Assembly (NCBI GenBank): GCA_911728435.2
Contig: OU452210.1
Span: forward strand, 13,578,001 to 13,642,000
DNA length: 64,000 bases
Origin: Apoderus coryli
Lineage: Eukaryota > Arthropoda > Insecta > Coleoptera > Attelabidae
Reading direction: 5' to 3'
Each line of letters begins with the position of its first letter. The first letter of the stretch is position 1. Shown piece after piece: positions 47,501 to 59,500 of this stretch. A program made the position numbers and the translations under genes. The notes under the pieces are model-generated. The model was not told the origin of the DNA, did no database searches, and saw only the letters and a list, made by a program, of their open reading frames with translations.

Positions 47501-50500
47501 TGGTTGGGCATTTGCATTTCGAGGCTAGGATATTCTTCTACCAATACTTGTACTTATATATTATACATACAATGGTTTTATAAAAAAAAAGATTTATGTT
47601 TAATGATAAATAATCTCTTTCTGTCGTTGACATTTGAAGTACCTGTATAGCTTCAGTACGATATTTTTATGTATTTAAATAACAATATGATATATGTGAA
47701 ATATGTGAAATATATCTTTTGCCACCGATTGTTTTGCTCCTAATGAATGCTCTATGAGAGTCTTGAAATATGGTGATTTTTCTCCAACATCACATCCTTG
47801 TATTACTCATTAATACTTTCCGACGCAAAATGTACAAAAATCGTTTTAAAATATTCCAATAATAATAATTCTTCTTCTTTAAAGTATCATTGATTTAAAA
47901 TAATTTTGAGAAAGTAATGCGATCTACCATTGGGCCAGAAGGTGTAAGAGAAATCTGCGGAGGACAGCGGAAAGAAAATCCAGTATAGCTCTTATAGCAT
48001 TATAAACTACGCCAATGAAGTGAGATAGTATTAAAAACGGTTAAAATAAGATGCACTCTGTTCCTTGAAAACACCTTTGTTCAGAAGGGACTTGTTTTAT
48101 TGTAACTTTCGTAATAAAAAAGTCGCCGTCGGATGCCGTCCGCAAATCTGTTTTATTAACTATCTTGAAAATAGTAAATGGGAGCAAAATTTGGTCTTAG
48201 CTAATTTTTAGAGAGCAATTAGATAAGCTTTAGTATAAAATATAAAATAGTTTTTTTCGTTTCGGATTTATAACTTTCCAAATCAACATTTTCTTTTGTA
48301 AAACTTTCAAATAAAGATTTTTGTTTGTCGTATATCGAACCTTATTTTTAATTGCTACGATGTATAAAAAATTGTTAAATAATACTTATTAATAAATATA
48401 TTTATATACATCCTCTTGATATTAAAAAAAAAAGAAAGAATAATGAATATCCTGTAAAACTTAACGCTTCTATTATTATAAAGTATTTTTTCTAATCATG
48501 CAAATGCCAAAGTGCGCCGATAAATAAGCTCAGCTTTCAAAAAGTACTGCACCCGCAAAGTCCTTCAAACATATAAAAGATGCAAAATGTCAGTACGTAC
48601 TTCCATTAACAACAAATTGGTATTGCAACAGAAATTTTCTATAATTAATTTAGTTTTTTATGTAAATTTCAATATTTAAAAATTAGATTATGCGATTATT
48701 GCAGGTACCATAATAAAAGTATACTTCACTCCTCTCTTTCACTATTTAATATATCAAGGACTAATCCTCAAGAAAAAATACATAATAAGATCACTTGTGT
48801 GATATTAAATTAAATTAATGAAAAATAAACTTTAAAATGATTTGCATTTTTTTATTCGAGAAAAAAGCAAAATATATGGAGATGTTTTCTATTATATTTT
48901 GTTTTTTAAGCATATATTATTGAATTAATTAAATATCTCGAACTTTACTGACTTGTTTGGTAAATTAGATGCAATATTTTTCCTACCCAATCCGGTAATA
49001 ATAACTAGTTAGGTACACGGTTTCGTCCCTTAAGAAATATTTGAAACCATCTGGTTGGTAAACGCGCTTTATATAGATATTCATCTTTAAGTCCCATTTA
49101 ATCGCATCCAATCATTTTCAACCATACAAAAAATAACTTAATTCAAACGTATATTATTATCTTGACGTTGGTACGGAATATAATCTGTAATAAACAAATT
49201 TTGTTCCATCCTTAATTGTTAAGCGCACAAATCAGAATCATCGATCCGGAAAATTAGTACAAAACATCAACAATTATTTTTACTGATTATGTAGCAGTTT
49301 ATATGGTAAATATATGGTTAATATGCTCTCAAAGATTTTAACATATTTATGATCTTTTTGGACATTAGATATTGTTTAGTACTTGTTATTTATGTCACGA
49401 TAAACTATTCATGTAGGTATTATGAATTCTAGGTTCAATACGAAATTGCTTAAATTATAATAAATACATTCTAGGCCCAGACAACTAACTCCAGTATTCA
49501 AATTCTTCTGGTTTTTAAAATTTGCATGTAATATACTCACTCATTTTTTTAGAGCAGTACCTACTAAAAAGTAGTTTAAGCCTTGTTAAACTATGAATTT
49601 AATTAATTTTAATACTGGCAAAAATTATTATATTTGATTCAGACTATAAATTTTTGTCCTTAAGCAAAGATTTTCAATAATGTGAGGTTATAAGTCTGCT
49701 GAATAATTAGACACGAACGATAGAGCCACTAAAAGAGATAAGCGAATATTGATTTGGTTGATTTTTTGAGCCTTAATAAGTTCTCAAAAAAACTGAGAGT
49801 TAATTGTCATTAAACTACGAAGCAATTCAATGTGCTGTTTTATTTATTTTTAATTTAGTTTCGCTTTGATTAATCTGTAATATACCAATCGTACTTTAAA
49901 AGTTCCCGTGCAATGGCTTGAATAATAGAAGCATGACCCGAAAGGGATTCAAGCAAGTATCCATCCCTAATTCTCTGCAATTTTTTTGAGAATAATATTC
50001 CAAGAAATATGCTTAATACATTGAATTTGGATTCTAAGGTAACATAAACATATTATTGAGTCTCAACGAGATTAATTGCAATATATTTTAACAGAAGTTA
50101 GTATAAGTTATTGATATATGTATATATAATTGTATTCATTTGATATTTGTTTGACGGAAAACATTTTCTAAGTATATTTTTTGCTTCAGATCAGATGAAG
50201 ACGACCCAAGTGGGAGTAAATACGCTAGAAGAATGGACGACGATAATATTCAAGATAAAGAACGTTTTGCCAGGTATCTATTAATTTTTTGATATTAATT
50301 TATAAAATATACAGTAACAAAGACTCCGTTTTACCGTTGAAGTCAGAGATAATTTAATTGTATTGTTTTGAAGTAGGTGTTTTTAGTAAGCAACTTTAAA
50401 ATATTATACATATTCTCACGAAGAGATAATATCCATACCTATAAGAAGATCATTTCTGTATACCTAATGTTTACGCATACTATGGTCTCAGTTTTCTTCG

Positions 50501-53500
50501 GATATAATAGCATATTATTTTCAAAATTATTTTCTATGGTATAAACACATAATTATAGCTTAAAATTCACTTTACCCAACGTAACACATTAAAATTCAGG
50601 ATTTTATATATTTGTATTATTATCATGCGTTCAAATTTTCTGGATAGTTTGGAAAATTATATGTGTGAGTAGGTATCCAGACGTTTGACATGATATATCA
50701 TTTTGATAGAAAGCTAATTATTGGTATTATTTTATCGTGTCAAGAGATAGCAGCGGGAAGGTCCATAGAGACATAGATACGAGGCATGGTTTTTAAGTAA
50801 GTACCGTTTTGGAATTAAAAAAAGACGTGCAAAGATATCGCAATAATTTTATTTTTACATGAACGTCTGTACCTTTCTACTTTCCTCATAAAATTCTGCC
50901 GCCTGACTTGTTAACCACTGTATCACAAATGTTTTGAACGAAACATGGGTGGCCTACGTCACACCAGAATCGAAACAACAATCCATGGAATGGCGACATT
51001 CATCATCACCCAAAAGAGTGAAGTTTAAGCAAACAATGTCTGCCCGGAAAATCATGTGCACAGTTTTTTGGGACAGAAAAGGAGTATTGCTAGTGGAGTT
51101 TCTGCCTCGTAATGCGACAATCAATGCAGCGTCTTATTGTGAGACATTGAACAATCTGCGTCGTGCAATCCAGAACAAAAGACGTGGCAAGTTGAGTAAG
51201 GGTATCGTTTTGCTGCATGACAATGCCCGTCCACATGTGGCTAATTGGACCAAAGATCTCATCAAATCTTTTAAATGGGAAACTCTAGATCATCCTCCAT
51301 ACAGCCCTGATCTGGCGCCCAGCGACTAACATTTGTTCCTGCACTTGAAGAAACACCTGGGTGGTCAGCGTCTTCAAGACGATAACGAAGTCAAAACATT
51401 TGTGATACAGTGGTTAACAAGTCAGGCGGCAGAATGAGGAGGGTATTCAAAAACTGGTGCCACGTTATGACAAGTGCCTCAATATTCACGGAAATTATGT
51501 AGAAAAGTAGATTAAGGTACAGGCTTTCATGTAAAAATAAAATTATTGCGATATCTTTGCACGTCTTTTTTTAATTCCAAAACGGTACTTACTTAAAAAA
51601 CATGCCTCGTATTTCTCACCAAGTTATAGATTACTACAATACTCTAATTACTTTTGAGCAATGTGGCTTTGGAATGATCTGAACGTCGAAGTCAATATGA
51701 TGAAGAATCGATTTGATCCAAATATATCCAATTTTTTATGGACTCTGGTAAATTGTTTGGATTTTTCTACTCATGTTTCATAATGTCGGGGGTTTATACA
51801 ATAAAAATATTTTTAGGAAGACGCCGCAATTCAATTCTAATTAGTTGAATGAACTCTTTCGGTAGTAAAACAGATAATTGTTTAAAAAAGACATGGAAGC
51901 ATAGTACCATCTTAAAAACACTTAATTTTATAATGTAAAGGTTCTCAAATTAAAACCATGTTACTAATTAAGTTATTTATAATTTTTCTTTATTGTTCTT
52001 AGCAAGATTTGACAAATAACTTCATCAACAATGTTATACAAGGGCTGTGTCTTTTGTATGCCGAAAATTTCGAGACAAAAAATTATATTCTTTGGTTTTT
52101 ATAAGAATATATTTCAAAAACGTCAACAATAAATTTATTATAGTAATCGGAGACTTTTTTGTCACTACACTCTCAGAAACTAAATTCGTTACTCGTCATC
52201 CTGAGGGAATAGACATTGACTATAATATTAACAGCGTTAACTAAGAAGACACAGGAATTAAGTGGATTGATTTTATGCTTCAGTTTTTTTTTAACCTTTC
52301 GCTATAACACACAAAACAAGCTTTTCAATTTACCCCTATAGGGTATATAATATATGAAATATCATTTTTTATCCTATAATTGAACAAATTTCTCTAAAAT
52401 TATACATTGAAATTTCTCATATTCTAATGATATTTGGCCAATAAATCAATTTTGCTATTGAGGTTATTATTGAAAGAGAAAAACATTTACATTGCCATTC
52501 AATTCTAATCTCAACTTATATCGAAATTTAATGAAACACTTCTGGTTATTTGAAAATATGTACTTATTTGCAGTAAACAATTTTAATTGACATTTTACGA
52601 TCAATACGAATATCTGTAAAGTGATTGAGGCTGCTGATTTATCATCTTGTACATTCAGTGTTTTATAATATTTAATAATAATAGTAATTATATTATGTTC
52701 GTGTCCTGATCGGCTATTGAAGTCTCCACGTATTTTATCTCGAATTTCGCTATAAAACGTTTCCTGAAAGATGAAAAAATGTATGTATGGTTTCTTAAAT
52801 GTGACTAATTTTAATATTGATACTTACGAGGGTTTATCGTTATGCTCCACAGTCCATGAAATCGATAATACTGTTTAAGGTTGTTAGGTTATTAAAGTTA
52901 CTTGTTAAATTATCTATCAAAGCGAAGGATTGTATTATAAATACGCCTCCAAAAATCTGAGAATAAAATTGCATAACGGTATTGCCCATACCCTTTTTCA
53001 TTTAGAATGGGATTTTCTTTCATACCGTCTTCCTATCGATATTAGGCTCGATCTCCTTTTGAATTAGTTTTTCCATATGAGAGTCTATATCTAAATGTAT
53101 TTACCGGGCCGAATGTGATAGCTTTTAAATCTGAACATAACAACGAAGAAATATTGTGATTTCAATTATTTTAAAAATGAACAATTTATTTATTATTGAA
53201 ATAAACTGTATTGATTTGCATAATGATGATGTATCATTTAAAAGTGTCGAAACAAAATTCTGAATACAGTAAAAGTGTCATGGTAGCTAGTGTGTCATAA
53301 AATTTCATGGCATCTTAGTCCCGTGGATGACATTAAAAGGGAGCATCCATGTCGTGTTCCCGAGCAATCGTGACTTGCCTCGAGGAGCAAAGAGCAAAGC
53401 ATACATCGTTGAATTGTAAATGTACATCTTTTGCTTTTAAAATTGGCTGATACCGATAACAAGAAGTTCCGTAAATATTTTGTGAAGGTTGATTTTTTTA

Positions 53501-56500
53501 TAATTGACCAAATAATTCTGTAATTTAATAGGAAAATGTTTAATATAATATCTCAGCGTCAAATTTAAATTTAGTATGATTTTCAGAAGGAATTTGTTTC
53601 TTAGAACCTTGACAATCTATTTTGAGGTGCAAGATACGATTTCTTGACCAACAAATGAACTGTATTAAACGCAGGTTTATTAACATAATATTTAATTTGA
53701 TAGGTACAATTTTCAGACTGGCTCTATTTTAGAAAACAAAAGGACTACACTTATTGTTGCGACTCTGTACGTATAGAGCGTTGTCTACGTTGGTTGGTTG
53801 TGGCCGCAATCTACAGTTCCCACGCTGCTTCTTCACCGCCCTCACACCGCTTGCAACTTGCCTTTCTGTTGTGACTCTTATATTTTCTTCTTTTCTAACT
53901 CTTCTGTCATGTCTCCATATCTTCCTGATACATTTCTTAATAGGATCTTTCAACACCCATTAATTTTAAAGTGTAGGAAAGCCAGTAAATCACAGATGAG
54001 TGTCGATTCCAAGAAAATTATTATAATTCTTAGAAAATCTCGCGAGTTAAGTGCTTTTACGGGGATTGGAATCTTTTATTTTAGTGAGGCTATTAAATTA
54101 CTTATTTTAATAACATTTTTCCCTTCGGAGTACAGTCATAATTTACAATTTCTTCTTTTATTTAATTTACTAAAATTGAAAACATACATTGGGTGTATAT
54201 TATAGGTACCCTGTGCAATTTCCGAAAGCAAATTCTTGTTGTTAAAAAACTTATAATGTATTTGATTTACCGTTCTTAGTCTTCAGTGCAGATGGAAACG
54301 CATTCTGCATTTTTATGGATGACTTTATATAATTTTCCAGTGAAATGTATCTATAATTAATGTATGAATGATCGAGTACATGACTTATAAATTATATTAT
54401 TAATATTGTCACGTATTTTAACGTTATAAACAAATAATTCCTTATGGGAGGTTTACAAAACATTTACCAAAATTTAATGGGTAGGAGTTATGTTTATATT
54501 TTGTACGTGAATATAGGTAGCTTTATATAAAAATATCATTGCGTATATTATGTATTTTAATCAAGTAGATATTATGGGTTTTTTTTTCAAATGAAGAATA
54601 TTTTTATAATACTGCATAACATGTTTAACTAATTATTTTAATCTTTACTGTTATATTTTCATTGATCTCATTAATCTGTGGTGTAGATGTTGATTTAGTT
54701 TCACTCCATTTACCGCAAATTGATTAAGTACTCTACAATTATTTTATTAACATTAGCGTAACTTTGTTTTAATTTTGTTTAATCATTTGGAGCAAGAATT
54801 TAATTTGCTATAGGTATGCTTTGGGAGTTCAACAGTGTTTGTGTTTCCATTTTTGGAAACTTCTAGTTCTACCAATTTCAACCCAAAAAATGTTAGATCA
54901 TATTTTGTTAAATATTTTTTTACCTCCATAGGAATTATTTTTAGTTTGTAAAATAAAATAAAATCATCTAGGATCTACTAGTAAAATTTTATTTATTTAT
55001 TTATAAAAGACAGATACAGGTGTTATCCCAATTACACTGCTTTGTTTAATTTGACTTAACTTAACTTAAATTAAGCTCTACCTAACTTTAACTGGACTAA
55101 AAACTAACTTAAACATTAAACTTAAACAACATTAACTAATTTATGTTTCAAGACTTTAAACTTAAGGTTATATTTACTAAATTAATTCTATAATTCACTA
55201 GATTATTTTTTTAGTTTCATTAAGGTGTTTTACTATCTGTAATTTAAAGTTCCTGTATCTAGTTCCGAAGATATCGCAAACTTGTTGGAGTTGGTTGTAA
55301 TTTCTAACCATCATGTTGATAGGGGACTTAGATTGGTAATTTGTTCTTGCTGTAATTAGTTGAAATGTTTGATGGTTTTTGAGACGCGTTTTCCTTAATG
55401 GAACAGCTAACTTGATATTTACTAGAGATCGACAGTCGTATGCCAGATTATTTACAATTTTGTAAAGGTACAAAACACTTGACAATGTTTTTCTATTATT
55501 TAAGGAAATTTGTTCATAATATTTTAAATTTAATTTCAAATTATCAAGAACGATGTTCATGTATTACATTCGTGAAATATTCAAGATTGTAATAATGAAA
55601 TTAGGTATGGAATACTATCCGTACCGATACCATCACTATGCACTATGGTTCATAATAGTAATAAAATGTAAAGAACGAGAGTACAAAAAAGCCGAAATGA
55701 AATATAATTTGTAAGTCAGTCACACAAAACTAGTGTGACAAAATGCGTGACCTTCTACTTCGGTTTTTGAAGCTACAGAAAATTGTTGGACATTATTGAA
55801 GCATTAGAGACAATATGACCATAAAATACAGACGGAAACCATTCAGTGTACGGAGAAATGTGATCGATGGAATATCGATATTCAGTGGTAGGTCAGTATT
55901 TTTTTCAAGACGATAAAAATCATTTGTAAGAAAAGTTAATGAACGTAATTAGTCTAGTTTTTAAATTAGTAATTAATTAAAAAAGATTCTACATAGTAAT
56001 TTACTAGTGTAATGACGAATAAATAAAAAAAAAATAAAACCATGAAAAATTCAAGAATTTCTTTAAAAATGCCACTATTTCGGAGAAAATCAATCGAATG
56101 GAACACTTGGTATTTTAATAACAAAAGATGAAGATGATTGAAGGCAAATATTGGAAGAAGAATACAAAAATAATCATTTTCGTTATTGTGATTGTCATTT
56201 TTGATTAAAATGCCATTTTATTAAAATATTTCTGTTATTACTTTGGGATTTGATTTAATTTGTCTTTTCTCATATCGTGTATTTTCAAATTATGTAAGAT
56301 CTAATATTGTCTGTTTTCACGTTGTTGTTTCAAGAATTGTAAACAACATTTTGATATTCAATTAATTAAGACTAATTTTTTAATTAGTAGTTTACAGCTA
56401 TGTTTATCATTTACTGTTATCTTTGAACATTGTGTGGGAACTGAAATATTACATAATAGGAAGGAACCTTTTAACCTAAGTTTGAAATCGAATTTTGATA

Positions 56501-59500
56501 AAATATATTATATATATTGTCCGAACTGAATTTCTGAGAATCAAATAATTATACTCATGTGATATTTCTACTTCATAAAAAGAGGGTGCATACTTTCCGT
56601 TGAGTATCCTGTATAACAAACAGTATTTTAAATATTTTTTGTTTTTAATACACCTGTTTTGACAATGTGTAAACAATCAACAAATGTAATGGTTAGATTA
56701 TATAATGTTGAGGTTAGTTTGTCTTTGTTGGCAACTGTTTTTTTACAATCTAATTTACATGAACTACAATGGTTCAGTTCAAGTTTTTTCTTCAAGGCTT
56801 GGGCGATAACGTTTACTATATTTTTCTAACGTTTTGACGCTTCAACATCTATTGAAACGATCTCCATGACTCCTTTCTGGAGTACAGTAATTAATCCGCT
56901 TTCAGGGATCCATGAAAAACCATCTCACATTGCTGAAGATAGGATTGATACCTAATGTCAGGAGAAACTTTCTTATTTTAAATATTTTTTAACGAAAAAT
57001 ATAATTTTTATGCGGAACATCGGGTCAAAAATTAAGACAGGATGAACTGTACCTGTATAATTTCTCTACCAATTTTTGAATTTCTAAGTGATCATTATAA
57101 AAATTATGATTATATGTTCGAAATTGATAGACGTCTTATAAAATGCTTACAATTATTATTCAAAATCATTATATATGAAAGCAGTTCCTGTGTTCGAAAT
57201 AAGTATAGTCGTATTTTTCCATGAAGAGCAGCAACATTTTATCAGAAAAAGAAAAATATGCTGTGGCTGGATGCCCAATTTGTATACTTATGTACAAAAA
57301 AAAACATACAAATTGTTGAGATGAAGTTCGGCGAGTTCTATACCGAATTTATTCGTTTGCTTTTTTCGATTTTTATTCTTCTGGACAAGTACGTACATAT
57401 ACGTATTTGGTATTGTAAAAATTTAACATCAATTAAAGTGGTTGCGTTTTTATAGTTTTTCGGTATTGAGAATATTGGCTGCTAAAGCGTTTTTGAGCAT
57501 GTTTTATAGTATTGACGAAAGACTAACAAAGTACTCGTAGTTGATAGGAACGTTCAGAGTATACGAGGGTTCGTACCAAAATCATTATTTTGAAAGTTAA
57601 AACAAGGCAAAACTAAAGTCACATTTTAAAAAAATGTAAGGATAAATACAATGTCTAAATATAATATGAATAGTATATTTCTTACATAATAATCAGTAAA
57701 AAGGCGTTTATTTTTGTTGATGCTTGAAGAAGAAAAAGAGACCCGCAGGCAGCAAGCCAATTTAGTTTTATCTCTCGGTTCTTGGACTGAAATTTGGTTA
57801 TGCAATTTAGAGTAATAATATTGTTATCTGATCATGTTAACGACTTACTTCATGATTTATGTGAACTGATATCGTTTAAGGGTTTATAACTTTTGGTATA
57901 TCTGCATTAGGGTATCCTACCTATGTAACCGTAGTAATTACGAGTTACGTCGTCGTTATTTTTATTATTTTGCGTTGTTGTTTCGAAATTTTCAAGATGC
58001 ACTATCTGTTGAACCAATATTGCAGTTAACTGGTTCATTTCTTGCAATTAAAACTGTATTTTAGAAAGGTTAGGGTGTGGAACTTCCAATACCCTGTTTA
58101 TTCAACTCGGTATAGGCTAAATTTCAGCGTATTTTAATCTAAATAGTAGCATATTATTTTTTATTAGGATTGATTAGCAATGTAATAACAAATAATCGTT
58201 TTGTTTTCGGCTGATATAGCATTTTTATTACCGTTTTATTCCGTAGTGTTACAAAATTAATTTACTAGAAAACACATTCTTCAGAAAAAACCTGTTTTTT
58301 GGAAAATACTTTTTTTCCTACTAGTTATTCTAAATTTGGCTTTACACTTACCATTTATTAAGCAAGTAAGAGCCTTCTAATTGGTTTTGAGCTTTATTTG
58401 CCTCACGGATATTAATAACTGTATTTCAAGTGTTTTGTTTTGGAAAGCGAAAATAATCACATTTTTAAAGGACATAAAACTAGAAGAAAATAAAAACTTG
58501 TAACTAATGCTATTAAAAGAAAATAGTAGGTACCTACAGAAATGTCCACGCACTTGAATGTAATTATTTAAAAGAACAAAAAGGCTTTCAACAGTCATTA
58601 AAACGGCTAGAAAATAACAATTGCGGTAAATAATCAATAGTTCGGAAGATACTAAATAATAATGATTATACGAGGTATAGCAGACGTGAGATCTCGATTT
58701 TTAAGAGCCAGACAATGTTATACGCCCGATAGGTACCTAATAGCCAACAGATTACAGAGGCATACATAATCACAGTTCAACCAAATTCCCATAATTTGTA
58801 TTAAGCAGCCCTATATTACGTTTATACGTTCTAATTACGGAATCTATATGCGCTAGAATTGCGTGGAATGCTGCTTTCTAACCTTGTACTTCGAAATATT
58901 CATACGAAAAAAATCTTTCCCACAAGTGTAAAGCGAAAGGAGGCTCACTCAAAATACCAGTACCGTCATCAGAAAATTTTAATATCAACAACAAACACTT
59001 TGGGTCTACTTCCGTAGATCAACAGACCACACAGTAACCAAATTACTTTTCACTGATGTATAATGAAATAAGGACAATTTGGAAATAATTAACCCAAAAC
59101 ACTCTTTGATTGATATCTCAACCACTACTAAACCTATTGGAAGTTTGATGATAGTAAAAATCTAGGGTTCTCTGATATAGTAGCAGTATCAGAAAAAACT
59201 ATTTATTATTAAGGCTTGGCTTTTGTCATTGTTTGGAGCAGATTACACCCTCGTAGTCTTGCATGTGGGTGGAGAGAAGATGTGAAGTATTTCACAATAT
59301 ATCCCCAAAAGGATATATAATCACTAGGACAAATCATGAACAATTTCTGATCGAATCCATCCAGATATGCTTTGTGATCCATCATTAGCAATAGACTGAC
59401 GATAGACGAGAACTAGCATCTGCTAAAATGATATTATTTTACACAAATTTTATTTGATAATTTAAATATTCTTTTATTAATAAATAAATAAAAATTTCTG

